A DNA stretch of 64,000 bases from Cylicocyclus nassatus (GCA_958299035.1 CATQJL010000112.1:19558812-19622811), one strand, 5' to 3'; counted from the stretch's first letter, positions 24,816 to 39,780 are shown. The notes: generated by a model from the sequence alone, not told the origin. A program made the numbers and translations.

Positions 24816-27800
24816 GTGACTAAGTCCCGCTGGTGCTTTCAACTAGGTAACGGGGTGTAAGCGGGACGTGGGGCAATTACATCGGGCAGGGAAACAGATT
24901 TTTCAACGTTTGGGGCAGTTCTCAAAAAAAGCCAAAAGTGGCATGTACGGCAATTTACGCTGATTACTTGATTTCGTTGTTTTCTTTCTGTAGAGTCGTA
25001 AGGTCGGTTTTTCTCACATATACGGTATTCAAGCGACACATAGGGCATAATTTTTCTTTTTGAATAGTTACTATCGTTCTGTAAGCGGCACGTAGGGCAA
25101 CTCGATTGTCTTTCAGATAGATAGTATTGGTTTGTAAGCGGCACGTAGGGCAACTCGATCGGGCAGGGAAACAGATTTTTCTACGTTTGGGGCAGTTCTC
25201 AAAAAAAGCCAAAAGTGGCATGTACGGCAATTTACGCTGATTACTTGATTTCGTTGTTTTCTTTCTGTAGAGTCGTAAGGTCGGTTTTTCTCACATATAC
25301 GGTATTCAAGCGACACATAGGGCATAATTTTTCTTTTTGAATAGTTACTATCGTTCTGTAAGCGGCACGTAGGGCAACTCGATTGTCTTTCAGATAGATA
25401 GTATTGGTTTGTAAGCGGCACGTAGGGCAACTCGATTGTCTTTCAGATAGATAGTATTGGTTTGTAAGCGGCATGTAGGGCAACTCGATCGGGCAGGGAA
25501 ACAGATTTTTGTGGGTTTGGGGCAGTTCTTTCGATTTTTGAACGGTCTTCGAGCGGCTTGGGGCATGAACTGTCTTTCAGATAGATGATATTGGTCTGTA
25601 AGCGGCACGTAGGGCAACTCGATCGGGCAGGGAAACAGATTTTTGTGGGTTTGGGGCAGTTCTTTTGATTTTTAAACGGTCTTCGAGCGGCTTGGGGCAT
25701 GAACTGTCTTTCAGATAGATGATATTGGTCTGTAAGCGGCACGTAGGGCAACTCGATCGCACAGGGAAACAGATAGATGATATTGGTCTGTAAGCGGCAC
25801 GTAGGGCAACTCGATCGGGCAGGGAAACAGATTTTTGTGGGTTTGAGGCAGTTCTTTCGATTTTTAAACGGTCTTCGAGCGGCTTGGGGCATGAATTGTC
25901 TTTCAGATAGATGATATTGTGACTAAGTCCCGCTGGTGCTTTCAACTAGGTAACGGGGTGTAAGCGGGACGTGGGGCAATTACATCGGGCAGGGAAACAG
26001 ATTTTTCTACGTTTGGGGCAGTTCTCAAAAAAAGCCAAAAGTGGCATGTACGGCAATTTACGCTGATTACTTGATTTCGTTGTTTTCTTTCTGTAGAGTC
26101 GTAAGGTCGGTTTTTCTCACATATACGGTATTCAAGCGACACATAGGGCATAATTTTTCTTTTTGAATAGTTACTATCGTTCTGTAAGCGGCACGTAGGG
26201 CAACTCGATTGTCTTTCAGATAGATAGTATTGGTTTGTAAGCGGCACGTAGGGCAACTCGATCGGGCAGGGAAACAGATTTTTCTACGTTTGGGGCAGTT
26301 CTCAAAAAAAGCCAAAAGTGGCATGTACGGCAATTTACGCTGATTACTTGATTTCGTTGTTTTCTTTCTGTAGAGTCGTAAGGTCGGTTTTTCTCACATA
26401 TACGGTATTCAAGCGACACATAGGGCATAATTTTTCTTTTTGAATAGTTACTATCGTTCTGTAAGCGGCACGTAGGGCAACTCGATTGTCTTTCAGATAG
26501 ATAGTATTGGTTTGTAAGCGGCACGTAGGGCAACTCGATTGTCTTTCAGATAGATAGTATTGGTTTGTAAGCGGCATGTAGGGCAACTCGATCGGGCAGG
26601 GAAACAGATTTTTGTGGGTTTGGGGCAGTTCTTTCGATTTTTGAACGGTCTTCGAGCGGCTTGGGGCATGAACTGTCTTTCAGATAGATGATATTGGTCT
26701 GTAAGCGGCACGTAGGGCAACTCGATCGGGCAGGGAAACAGATTTTTGTGGGTTTGGGGCAGTTCTTTTGATTTTTAAACGGTCTTCGAGCGGCTTGGGG
26801 CATGAACTGTCTTTCAGATAGATGATATTGGTCTGTAAGCGGCACGTAGGGCAACTCGACCGCACAGGGAAACAGATTTTTGTGGGTTTGGGGCAGTTCT
26901 TTTGATTTTTAAACGGTCTTCGAGCGGCTTGGGGCATGAACTGTCTTTCAGATAGATGATATTGGTCTGTAAGCGGCACGTAGGGCAACTCGATCGGGCA
27001 GGGAAACAGATATTTGTGGGTTTGGGGCAGTTCTTTCGATTTTTAAACGGTCTTCGAGCGGCTTGGGGCATGAACTGTCTTTCAGATAGATGATATTGGT
27101 CTGTAAGCGGCACGTAGGGCAACTCGATCGGGCAGGGAAACAAATTTTTGTGGGTTTGGGGCAGTTCTTTCGATTTTAAACGGTCTTCGAGCGGCTTGGG
27201 GCATGAACTGTCTTTCAGATAGATGATATTGGTCTGTAAGCGGCACGTAGGGCAGTCGATCGGGCAGGGAAACAGATTTTTGTGGGTTTGGGGCAGTTCT
27301 TTTGATTTTTAAACGGTCTTCGAGTGGCTTGGGGCATGAACTGTCTTTCAGATAGATGATATTGGTCTGTAAGCGGCACGTAGGGCAACTCGATCGCACA
27401 GGGAAACAGATAGATGATATTGGTCTGTAAGCGGCATGTAGGGCAACTCGATCGGGCAGGGAAACAGATTTTTGTGGGTTTGGGGCAGTTCTTTCGATTT
27501 TTGAACGGTCTTCGAGCGGCTTGGGGCATGAACTGTCTTTCAGATAGATGATATTGGTCTGTAAGCGGCACGTAGGGCAACTCGACCGCACAGGGAAACA
27601 GATTTTTGTGGGTTTGGGGCAGTTCTTTTGATTTTTAAACGGTCTTCGAGCGGCTTGGGGCATGAACTGTCTTTCAGATAGATGATATTGGTCTGTAAGC
27701 GGCACGTAGGGCAACTCGATCGGGCAGGGAAACAGATATTTGTGGGTTTGGGGCAGTTCTTTCGATTTTTAAACGGTCTTCGAGCGGCTTGGGGCATGAA

Positions 27801-28224
27801 CTGTCTTTCAGATAGATGATATTGGTCTGTAAGCGGCACGTAGGGCAACTCGATCGGGCAGGGAAACAAATTTTTGTGGGTTTGGGGCAGTTCTTTCGAT
27901 TTTAAACGGTCTTCGAGCGGCTTGGGGCATGAACTGTCTTTCAGATAGATGATATTGGTCTGTAAGCGGCAAGTAGGGCAACTCGATCGGGCAGGGAAAC
28001 AGATTTTTGTGGGTTTGGGGCAGTTCTTTCGATTTTTAAACGGTCTTCGAGCGGCTTGGGGCATGAACTGTCTTTCAGATAGATGATATTGGTCTGTAAG
28101 CGGCACGTAGGGCAACTCGATCGGGCAGGGAAACAGATTTTTGTGGGTTTGAGGCAGTTCTTTCGATTTTTAAACGGTCTTCGAGCGGCTTGGGGCATGA
28201 ATTGTCTTTCAGATAGATGATATT
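24816..28224 (+). repeat. 3409-bp superrepeat, copy 1
   Basis: It begins with a doubled S cassette at 24,816, has another at 25,919 (1103 bp on) and ends at the S cassette at 28,225. The first ~2 kb is repeated at offset 3409, including TTTTTCAACGTTTGG (A for T) in the first S core of each copy. Such shared private changes show the copies descend from one block. Confidence 0.87.
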
Positions 28225-31200
28225 GTGACTAAGTCCCGCTGGTGCTTTCAACTAGGTAACGGGGTGTAAGCGGGACGTGGGGCAATTACATCGGGCAGGG
28301 AAACAGATTTTTCAACGTTTGGGGCAGTTCTCAAAAAAAGCCAAAAGTGGCATGTACGGCAATTTACGCTGATTACTTGATTTCGTTGTTTTCTTTCTGT
28401 AGAGTCGTAAGGTCGGTTTTTCTCACATATACGGTATTCAAGCGACACATAGGGCATAATTTTTCTTTTTGAATAGTTACTATCGTTCTGTAAGCGGCAC
28501 GTAGGGCAACTCGATTGTCTTTCAGATAGATAGTATTGGTTTGTAAGCGGCACGTAGGGCAACTCGATCGGGCAGGGAAACAGATTTTTCTACGTTTGGG
28601 GCAGTTCTCAAAAAAAGCCAAAAGTGGCATGTACGGCAATTTACGCTGATTACTTGATTTCGTTGTTTTCTTTCTGTAGAGTCGTAAGGTCGGTTTTTCT
28701 CACATATACGGTATTCAAGCGACACATAGGGCATAATTTTTCTTTTTGAATAGTTACTATCGTTCTGTAAGCGGCACGTAGGGCAACTCGATTGTCTTTC
28801 AGATAGATAGTATTGGTTTGTAAGCGGCACGTAGGGCAACTCGATTGTCTTTCAGATAGATAGTATTGGTTTGTAAGCGGCATGTAGGGCAACTCGATCG
28901 GGCAGGGAAACAGATTTTTGTGGGTTTGGGGCAGTTCTTTCGATTTTTGAACGGTCTTCGAGCGGCTTGGGGCATGAACTGTCTTTCAGATAGATGATAT
29001 TGGTCTGTAAGCGGCACGTAGGGCAACTCGATCGGGCAGGGAAACAGATTTTTGTGGGTTTGGGGCAGTTCTTTTGATTTTTAAACGGTCTTCGAGCGGC
29101 TTGGGGCATGAACTGTCTTTCAGATAGATGATATTGGTCTGTAAGCGGCACGTAGGGCAACTCGATCGCACAGGGAAACAGATAGATGATATTGGTCTGT
29201 AAGCGGCACGTAGGGCAACTCGATCGGGCAGGGAAACAGATTTTTGTGGGTTTGAGGCAGTTCTTCCGATTTTTAAACGGTCTTCGAGCGGCTTGGGGCA
29301 TGAATTGTCTTTCAGATAGATGATATTGTGACTAAGTCCCGCTGGTGCTTTCAACTAGGTAACGGGGTGTAAGCGGGACGTGGGGCAATTACATCGGGCA
29401 GGGAAACAGATTTTTCTACGTTTGGGGCAGTTCTCAAAAAAAGCCAAAAGTGGCATGTACGGCAATTTACGCTGATTACTTGATTTCGTTGTTTTCTTTC
29501 TGTAGAGTCGTAAGGTCGGTTTTTCTCACATATACGGTATTCAAGCGACACATAGGGCATAATTTTTCTTTTTGAATAGTTACTATCGTTCTGTAAGCGG
29601 CACGTAGGGCAACTCGATTGTCTTTCAGATAGATAGTATTGGTTTGTAAGCGGCACGTAGGGCAACTCGATCGGGCAGGGAAACAGATTTTTCTACGTTT
29701 GGGGCAGTTCTCAAAAAAAGCCAAAAGTGGCATGTACGGCAATTTACGCTGATTACTTGATTTCGTTGTTTTCTTTCTGTAGAGTCGTAAGGTCGGTTTT
29801 TCTCACATATACGGTATTCAAGCGACACATAGGGCATAATTTTTCTTTTTGAATAGTTACTATCGTTCTGTAAGCGGCACGTAGGGCAACTCGATTGTCT
29901 TTCAGATAGATAGTATTGGTTTGTAAGCGGCACGTAGGGCAACTCGATTGTCTTTCAGATAGATAGTATTGGTTTGTAAGCGGCATGTAGGGCAACTCGA
30001 TCGGGCAGGGAAACAGATTTTTGTGGGTTTGGGGCAGTTCTTTCGATTTTTGAACGGTCTTCGAGCGGCTTGGGGCATGAACTGTCTTTCAGATAGATGA
30101 TATTGGTCTGTAAGCGGCACGTAGGGCAACTCGATCGGGCAGGGAAACAGATTTTTGTGGGTTTGGGGCAGTTCTTTTGATTTTTAAACGGTCTTCGAGC
30201 GGCTTGGTGCATGAACTGTCTTTCAGATAGATGATATTGGTCTGTAAGCGGCACGTAGGGCAACTCGATCGCACAGGGAAACAGATAGATGATATTGGTC
30301 TGTAAGAGGCACGTAGGGCAGTCGATCGGGCAGGGAAACAGATTTTTGTGGGTTTGGGGCAGTTCTTTTGATTTTTAAACGGTCTTCGAGTGGCTTGGGG
30401 CATGAACTGTCTTTCAGATAGATGATATTGGTCTGTAAGCGGCACGTAGGGCAACTCGATCGCACAGGGAAACAGATAGATGATATTGGTCTGTAAGCGG
30501 CATGTAGGGCAACTCGATCGGGCAGGGAAACAGATTTTTGTGGGTTTGGGGCAGTTCTTTCGATTTTTGAACGGTCTTCGAGCGGCTTGGGGCATGAACT
30601 GTCTTTCAGATAGATGATATTGGTCTGTAAGCGGCACGTAGGGCAACTCGACCGCACAGGGAAACAGATTTTTGTGGGTTTGGGGCAGTTCTTTTGATTT
30701 TTAAACGGTCTTCGAGCGGCTTGGGGCATGAACTGTCTTTCAGATAGATGATATTGGTCTGTAAGCGGCACGTAGGGCAACTCGATCGGGCAGGGAAACA
30801 GATATTTGTGGGTTTGGGGCAGTTCTTTTGATTTTTAAACGGTCTTCGAGCGGCTTGGGGCATGAACTGTCTTTCAGATAGATGATATTGGTCTGTAAGC
30901 GGCACGTAGGGCAACTCGATCGGGCAGGGAAACAAATTTTTGTGGGTTTGGGGCAGTTCTTTCGATTTTAAACGGTCTTCGAGCGGCTTGGGGCATGAAC
31001 TGTCTTTCAGATAGATGATATTGGTCTGTAAGCGGCAAGTAGGGCAACTCGATCGGGCAGGGAAACAGATTTTTGTGGGTTTGGGGCAGTTCTTTCGATT
31101 TTTAAACGGTCTTCGAGCGGCTTGGGGCATGAACTGTCTTTCAGATAGATGATATTGGTCTGTAAGCGGCACGTAGGGCAACTCGATCGGGCAGGGAAAC

Positions 31201-31290
31201 AGATTTTTGTGGGTTTGAGGCAGTTCTTTCGATTTTTAAACGGTCTTCGAGCGGCTTGGGGCATGAATTGTCTTTCAGATAGATGATATT
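28225..31290 (+). repeat. 3409-bp superrepeat, partial copy 2, merging into a 2789-bp block
   Basis: The left ~2 kb matches 24,816 onward at offset 3409. From about 28,640 the segment also matches 31,430 onward at offset 2789. A private T to C change (TTCTTCCGATT) lies near 29,266 and a G to T change (CTTGGTGCATG) near 30,208. The two overlapping periods show successive rounds of block duplication with different crossover points. Confidence 0.85.
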
Positions 31291-34200
31291 GTGACTAAGT
31301 CCCGCTGGTGCTTTCAACTAGGTAACGGGGTGTAAGCGGGACGTGGGGCAATTACATCGGGCAGGGAAACAGATTTTTCTACGTTTGGGGCAGTTCTCAA
31401 AAAAAGCCAAAAGTGGCATGTACGGCAATTTACGCTGATTACTTGATTTCGTTGTTTTCTTTCTGTAGAGTCGTAAGGTCGGTTTTTCTCACATATACGG
31501 TATTCAAGCGACACATAGGGCATAATTTTTCTTTTTGAATAGTTACTATCGTTCTGTAAGCGGCACGTAGGGCAACTCGATTGTCTTTCAGATAGATAGT
31601 ATTGGTTTGTAAGCGGCACGTAGGGCAACTCGATTGTCTTTCAGATAGATAGTATTGGTTTGTAAGCGGCATGTAGGGCAACTCGATCGGGCAGGGAAAC
31701 AGATTTTTGTGGGTTTGGGGCAGTTCTTTCGATTTTTGAACGGTCTTCGAGCGGCTTGGGGCATGAACTGTCTTTCAGATAGATGATATTGGTCTGTAAG
31801 CGGCACGTAGGGCAACTCGATCGGGCAGGGAAACAGATTTTTGTGGGTTTGGGGCAGTTCTTTTGATTTTTAAACGGTCTTCGAGCGGCTTGGGGCATGA
31901 ACTGTCTTTCAGATAGATGATATTGGTCTGTAAGCGGCACGTAGGGCAACTCGATCGCACAGGGAAACAGATAGATGATATTGGTCTGTGAGCGGCACGT
32001 AGGGCAACTCGATCGGGCAGGGAAACAGATTTTTGTGGGTTTGAGGCAGTTCTTTCGATTTTTAAACGGTCTTCGAGCGGCTTGGGGCATGAATTGTCTT
32101 TCAGATAGATGATATTGTGACTAAGTCCCGCTGGTGCTTTCAACTAGGTAACGGGGTGTAAGCGGGACGTGGGGCAATTACATCGGGCAGGGAAACAGAT
32201 TTTTCTACGTTTGGGGCAGTTCTCAAAAAAAGCCAAAAGTGGCATGTACGGCAATTTACGCTGATTACTTGATTTCGTTGTTTTCTTTCTGTAGAGTCGT
32301 AAGGTCGGTTTTTCTCACATATACGGTATTCAAGCGACACATAGGGCATAATTTTTCTTTTTGAATAGTTACTATCGTTCTGTAAGCGGCACGTAGGGCA
32401 ACTCGATTGTCTTTCAGATAGATAGTATTGGTTTGTAAGCGGCACGTAGGGCAACTCGATCGGGCAGGGAAACAGATTTTTCTACGTTTGGGGCAGTTCT
32501 CAAAAAAAGCCAAAAGTGGCATGTACGGCAATTTACGCTGATTACTTGATTTCGTTGTTTTCTTTCTGTAGAGTCGTAAGGTCGGTTTTTCTCACATATA
32601 CGGTATTCAAGCGACACATAGGGCATAATTTTTCTTTTTGAATAGTTACTATCGTTCTGTAAGCGGCACGTAGGGCAACTCGATTGTCTTTCAGATAGAT
32701 AGTATTGGTTTGTAAGCGGCACGTAGGGCAACTCGATTGTCTTTCAGATAGATAGTATTGGTTTGTAAGCGGCATGTAGGGCAACTCGATCGGGCAGGGA
32801 AACAGATTTTTGTGGGTTTGGGGCAGTTCTTTCGATTTTTGAACGGTCTTCGAGCGGCTTGGGGCATGAACTGTCTTTCAGATAGATGATATTGGTCTGT
32901 AAGCGGCACGTAGGGCAACTCGATCGGGCAGGGAAACAGATTTTTGTGGGTTTGGGGCAGTTCTTTTGATTTTTAAACGGTCTTCGAGCGGCTTGGGGCA
33001 TGAACTGTCTTTCAGATAGATGATATTGGTCTGTAAGCGGCACGTAGGGCAACTCGATCGCACAGGGAAACAGATAGATGACATTGGTCTGTAAGAGGCA
33101 CGTAGGGCAGTCGATCGGGCAGGGAAACAGATTTTTGTGGGTTTGGGGCAGTTCTTTTGATTTTTAAACGGTCTTCGAGTGGCTTGGGGCATGAACTGTC
33201 TTTCAGATAGATGATATTGGTCTGTAAGCGGCACGTAGGGCAACTCGATCGCACAGGGAAACAGATAGATGATATTGGTCTGTAAGCGGCATGTAGGGCA
33301 ACTCGATCGGGCAGGGAAACAGATTTTTGTGGGTTTGGGGCAGTTCTTTCGATTTTTGAACGGTCTTCGAGCGGCTTGGGGCATGAACTGTCTTTCAGAT
33401 AGATGATATTGGTCTGTAAGCGGCACGTAGGGCAACTCGACCGCACAGGGAAACAGATTTTTGTGGGTTTGGGGCAGTTCCTTTGATTTTTAAACGGTCT
33501 TCGAGCGGCTTGGGGCATGAACTGTCTTTCAGATAGATGATATTGGTCTGTAAGCGGCACGTAGGGCAACTCGATCGGGCAGGGAAACAGATATTTGTGG
33601 GTTTGGGGCAGTTCTTTCGATTTTTAAACGGTCTTCGAGCGGCTTGGGGCATGAACTGTCTTTCAGATAGATGATATTGGTCTGTAAGCGGCACGTAGGG
33701 CAACTCGATCGGGCAGGGAAACAAATTTTTGTGGGTTTGGGGCAGTTCTTTCGATTTTAAACGGTCTTCGAGCGGCTTGGGGCATGAACTGTCTTTCAGA
33801 TAGATGATATTGGTCTGTAAGCGGCAAGTAGGGCAACTCGATCGGGCAGGGAAACAGATTTTTGTGGGTTTGGGGCAGTTCTTTCGATTTTTAAACGGTC
33901 TTCGAGCGGCTTGGGGCATGAACTGTCTTTCAGATAGATGATATTGGTCTGTAAGCGGCACGTAGGGCAACTCGATCGGGCAGGGAAACAGATTTTTGTG
34001 GGTTTGAGGCAGTTCTTTCGATTTTTAAACGGTCTTCGAGCGGCTTGGGGCATGAATTGTCTTTCAGATAGATGATATTGTGACTAAGTCCCGCTGGTGC
34101 TTTCAACTAGGTAACGGGGTGTAAGCGGGACGTGGGGCAATTACATCGGGCAGGGAAACAGATTTTTCAACGTTTGGGGCAGTTCTCAAAAAAAGCCAAA

Positions 34201-35841
34201 AGTGGCATGTACGGCAATTTACGCTGATTACTTGATTTCGTTGTTTTCTTTCTGTAGAGTCGTAAGGTCGGTTTTTCTCACATATACGGTATTCAAGCGA
34301 CACATAGGGCATAATTTTTCTTTTTGAATAGTTACTATCGTTCTGTAAGCGGCACGTAGGGCAACTCGATTGTCTTTCAGATAGATAGTATTGGTTTGTA
34401 AGCGGCACGTAGGGCAACTCGATTGTCTTTCAGATAGATAGTATTGGTTTGTAAGCGGCATGTAGGGCAACTCGATCGGGCAGGGAAACAGATTTTTGTG
34501 GGTTTGGGGCAGTTCTTTCGATTTTTGAACGGTCTTCGAGCGGCTTGGGGCATGAACTGTCTTTCAGATAGATGATATTGGTCTGTAAGCGGCAAGTAGG
34601 GCAACTCGATCGGGCAGGGAAACAAATTTTTGTGGGTTTGGGGCAGTTCTTTCGATTTTAAACGGTCTTCGAGCGGCTTGGGGCATGAACTGTCTTTCAG
34701 ATAGATGATATTGGTCTGTAAGCGGCAAGTAGGGCAACTCGATCGGGCAGGGAAACAGATTTTTGTGGGTTTGGGGCAGTTCTTTCGATTTTTAAACGGT
34801 CTTCGAGCGGCTTGGGGCATGAACTGTCTTTCAGATAGATGATATTGGTCTGTAAGCGGCACGTAGGGCAACTCGATCGGGCAGGGAAACAGATTTTTGT
34901 GGGTTTGAGGCAGTTCTTTTGATTTTTAAACGGTCTTCGAGTGGCTTGGGGCATGAACTGTCTTTCAGATAGATGATATTGGTCTGTAAGCGGCACGTAG
35001 GGCAACTCGATCGCACAGGGAAACAGATAGATGATATTGGTCTGTAAGCGGCATGTAGGGCAACTCGATCGGGCAGGGAAACAGATTTTTGTGGGTTTGG
35101 GGCAGTTCTTTCGATTTTTGAACGGTCTTCGAGCGGCTTGGGGCATGAACTGTCTTTCAGATAGATGATATTGGTCTGTAAGCGGCACGTAGGGCAACTC
35201 GACCGCACAGGGAAACAGATTTTTGTGGGTTTGGGGCAGTTCCTTTGATTTTTAAACGGTCTTCGAGCGGCTTGGGGCATGAACTGTCTTTCAGATAGAT
35301 GATATTGGTCTGTAAGCGGCACGTAGGGCAACTCGATCGGGCAGGGAAACAGATATTTGTGGGTTTGGGGCAGTTCTTTCGATTTTTAAACGGTCTTCGA
35401 GCGGCTTGGGGCATGAACTGTCTTTCAGATAGATGATATTGGTCTGTAAGCGGCACGTAGGGCAACTCGATCGGGCAGGGAAACAAATTTTTGTGGGTTT
35501 GGGGCAGTTCTTTCGATTTTAAACGGTCTTCGAGCGGCTTGGGGCATGAACTGTCTTTCAGATAGATGATATTGGTCTGTAAGCGGCAAGTAGGGCAACT
35601 CGATCGGGCAGGGAAACAGATTTTTGTGGGTTTGGGGCAGTTCTTTCGATTTTTAAACGGTCTTCGAGCGGCTTGGGGCATGAACTGTCTTTCAGATAGA
35701 TGATATTGGTCTGTAAGCGGCACGTAGGGCAACTCGATCGGGCAGGGAAACAGATTTTTGTGGGTTTGAGGCAGTTCTTTCGATTTTTAAACGGTCTTCG
35801 AGCGGCTTGGGGCATGAATTGTCTTTCAGATAGATGATATT
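31291..35841 (+). repeat. 2789-bp and 1762-bp blocks
   Basis: S cassettes at 31,291, 32,117 and 34,080. Segment 28,640-31,430 is repeated at 31,430-34,220 with offset 2789. Then about 33,395-34,220 is repeated at offset 1762 up to the cassette at 35,842. The 826-bp interval between 31,291 and 32,117 reappears at 50,725-51,551, and the interval 29,328-31,291 (1963 bp) equals that of 32,117-34,080. Confidence 0.85.
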
Positions 35842-38800
35842 GTGACTAAGTCCCGCTGGTGCTTTCAACTAGGTAACGGGGTGTAAGCGGGACGTGGGGC
35901 AATTACATCGGGCAGGGAAACAGATTTTTCTACGTTTGGGGCAGTTCTCAAAAAAAGCCAAAAGTGGCATGTACGGCAATTTACGCTGATTACTTGATTT
36001 CGTTGTTTTCTTTCTGTAGAGTCGTAAGGTCGGTTTTTCTCACATATACGGTATTCAAGCGACACATAGGGCATAATTTTTCTTTTTGAATAGTTACTAT
36101 CGTTCTGTAAGCGGCACGTAGGGCAACTCGATTGTCTTTCAGATAGGTAGTATTGGTTTGTAAGCGGCACGTAGGGCAACTCGATTGTCTTTCAGATAGA
36201 TAGTATTGGTTTGTAAGCGGCATGTAGGGCAACTCGATCGGGCAGGGAAACAGATTTTTGTGGGTTTGGGGCAGTTCTTTCGATTTTTGAACGGTCTTCG
36301 AGCGGCTTGGGGCATGAACTGTCTTTCAGATAGATGATATTGGTCTGTAAGCGGCACGTAGGGCAACTCGATCGCACAGGGAAACAGATAGATTATATTG
36401 GTCTGTAAGCGGCATGTAGGGCAACTCGATCGGGCAGGGGAACAGATTTTTGTGGGTTTGGGGCAGTTCTTTCGATTTTTGAACGGTCTTCGAGCGGCTT
36501 GGGGCATGAACTGTCTTTCAGATAGATGATATTGGTCTGTAAACGGCACGTAGGGCAGTCGATCGGGCAGGGAAACAGATTTTTGTGGGTTTGGGGCAGT
36601 TCTTTTGATTTTTAAACGGTCTTCGAGTGGCTTGGGGCATGAACTGTCTTTCAGATAGATGATATTGGTCTGTAAGAGGCACGTAGGGCAGTCGATCGGG
36701 CAGGGAAACAGATTTTTGTGGGTTTGGGGCAGTTCTTTTGATTTTTAAACGGTCTTCGAGTGGCTTGGGGCATGAACTGTCTTTCAGATAGATGATATTG
36801 GTCTGTAAGCGGCACGTAGGGCAACTCGATCGCACAGGGAAACAGATAGATGATATTGGTCTGTAAGCGGCATGTAGGGCAACTCGATCGGGCAGGGAAA
36901 CAGATATTTGTGGGTTTGGGGCAGTTCTTTCGATTTTTAAACGGTCTTCGAGCGGCTTGGGGCATGAACTGTCTTTCAGATAGATGATATTGGTCTGTAA
37001 GCGGCACGTAGGGCAACTCGATCGGGCAGGGAAACAGATTTTTGTGGGTTTGAGGCAGTTCTTTCGATTTTTAAACGGTCTTCGAGCGGCTTGGGGCATG
37101 AATTGTCTTTCAGATAGATGATATTGTGACTAAGTCCCGCTGGTGCTTTCAACTAGGTAACGGGGTGTAAGCGGGACGTGGGGCAATTACATCGGGCAGG
37201 GAAACAGATTTTTCTACGTTTGGGGCAGTTCTCAAAAAAAGCCAAAAGTGGCATGTACGGCAATTTACGCTGATTACTTGATTTCGTTGTTTTCTTTCTG
37301 TAGAGTCGTAAGGTCGGTTTTTCTCACATATACGGTATTCAAGCGACACATAGGGCATAATTTTTCTTTTTGAATAGTTACTATCGTTCTGTAAGCGGCA
37401 CGTAGGGCAACTCGATTGTCTTTCAGATAGATAGTATTGGTCTGTAAGCGGCACGTAGGGCAACTCGATCGCACAGGGAAACAGATAGATTATATTGGTC
37501 TGTAAGCGGCATGTAGGGCAACTCGATCGGGCAGGGGAACAGATTTTTGTGGGTTTGGGGCAGTTCTTTCGATTTTTGAACGGTCTTCGAGCGGCTTGGG
37601 GCATGAACTGTCTTTCAGATAGATGATATTGGTCTGTAAGCGGCACGTAGGGCAACTCGATCGCACAGGGAAACAGATAGATTATATTGGTCTGTAAGCG
37701 GCATGTAGGGCAACTCGATCGGGCAGGGGAACAGATTTTTGTGGGTTTGGGGCAGTTCTTTCGATTTTTGAACGGTCTTCGAGCGGCTTGGGGCATGAAC
37801 TGTCTTTCAGATAGATGATATTGGTCTGTAAACGGCACGTAGGGCAGTCGATCGGGCAGGGAAACAGATTTTTGTGGGTTTGGGGCAGTTCTTTTGATTT
37901 TTAAACGGTCTTCGAGTGGCTTGGGGCATGAACTGTCTTTCAGATAGATGATATTGGTCTGTAAGAGGCACGTAGGGCAGTCGATCGGGCAGGGAAACAG
38001 ATTTTTGTGGGTTTGGGGCAGTTCTTTTGATTTTTAAACGGTCTTCGAGTGGCTTGGGGCATGAACTGTCTTTCAGATAGATGATATTGGTCTGTAAGCG
38101 GCACGTAGGGCAACTCGATCGCACAGGGAAACAGATAGATGATATTGGTCTGTAAGCGGCATGTAGGGCAACTCGATCGGGCAGGGAAACAGATATTTGT
38201 GGGTTTGGGGCAGTTCTTTCGATTTTTAAACGGTCTTCGAGCGGCTTGGGGCATGAACTGTCTTTCAGATAGATGATATTGGTCTGTAAGCGGCACGTAG
38301 GGCAACTCGATCGGGCAGGGAAACAGATTTTTGTGGGTTTGAGGCAGTTCTTTCGATTTTTAAACGGTCTTCGAGCGGCTTGGGGCATGAATTGTCTTTC
38401 AGATAGATGATATTGTGACTAAGTCCCGCTGGTGCTTTCAACTAGGTAACGGGGTGTAAGCGGGACGTGGGGCAATTACATCGGGCAGGGAAACAGATTT
38501 TTCTACGTTTGGGGCAGTTCTCAAAAAAAGCCAAAAGTGGCATGTACGGCAATTTACGCTGATTACTTGATTTCGTTGTTTTCTTTCTGTAGAGTCGTAA
38601 GGTCGGTTTTTCTCACATATACGGTATTCAAGCGACACATAGGGCATAATTTTTCTTTTTGAATAGTTACTATCGTTCTGTAAGCGGCACGTAGGGCAAC
38701 TCGATTGTCTTTCAGATAGATAGTATTGGTTTGTAAGCGGCACGTAGGGCAACTCGATCGGGCAGGGAAACAGATTTTTGCGGGTTTGGGGCAATTCTTT

Positions 38801-39780
38801 TGATTTTTAAACGGTCTTCGAGCGGCTTGGGGCATGAACTGTCTTTCAGATAGACGATATTGGTCTGTAAGCGGCACGTAGGGCAACTCGATCGGGCAGG
38901 GAAACAGATTTTTGTGGGTTTGGGGCAGTTCTTTCGATTTTTAAACGGTCTTCGAGCGGCTTGGGGCATGAACTGTCTTTCAGATAGATGATATTGGTCT
39001 GTAAGCGGCACGTAGGGCAACTCGATCGCACAGGGAAACAGATAGATGATATTGGTCTGTAAGCGGCACGTAGGGCAACTCGATCGCACAGGGAAACAGA
39101 TAGATGATATTGGTCTGTAAGCGGCATGTAGGGCAACTCGATCGGGCAGGGAAACAGATTTTTGTGGGTTTGGGGCAGTTCTTTCGATTTTTGAACGGTC
39201 TTCGAGCGGCTTGGGGCATGAACTGTCTTTCAGATAGATGATATTGGTCTGTAAGCGGCACGTAGGGCAACTCGACCGCACAGGGAAACAGATTTTTGTG
39301 GGTTTGGGGCAGTTCTTTCGATTTTTAAACGGTCTTCGAGCGGCTTGGGGCATGAACTGTCTTTCAGATAGATGATATTGGTCTGTAAGCGGCACGTAGG
39401 GCAACTCGATCGGGCAGGGAAACAAATTTTTGTGGGTTTGGGGCAGTTCTTTCGATTTTAAACGGTCTTCGAGCGGCTTGGGGCATGAACTGTCTTTCAG
39501 ATAGATGATATTGGTCTGTAAGCGGCAAGTAGGGCAACTCGATCGGGCAGGGAAACAGATTTTTGTGGGTTTGGGGCAGTTCTTTCGATTTTTAAACGGT
39601 CTTCGAGCGGCTTGGGGCATGAACTGTCTTTCAGATAGATGATATTGGTCTGTAAGCGGCACGTAGGGCAACTCGATCGGGCAGGGAAACAGATTTTTGT
39701 GGGTTTGAGGCAGTTCTTTCGATTTTTAAACGGTCTTCGAGCGGCTTGGGGCATGAATTGTCTTTCAGATAGATGATATT
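35842..39780 (+). repeat. 1289-bp tandem block region
   Basis: S cassettes at 35,842, 37,126 and 38,415. A run starting near 36,380 recurs 1289 bp later. It is marked by AGATTATATTGG (for AGATGATATTGG) at about 36,388 and 37,677, GCAGGGGAACAG near 36,435 and 37,725, and TGTAAACGGCACG near 36,540 and 37,830. An additional copy of the AGATTATATTGG unit lies at about 37,490. Confidence 0.85.
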
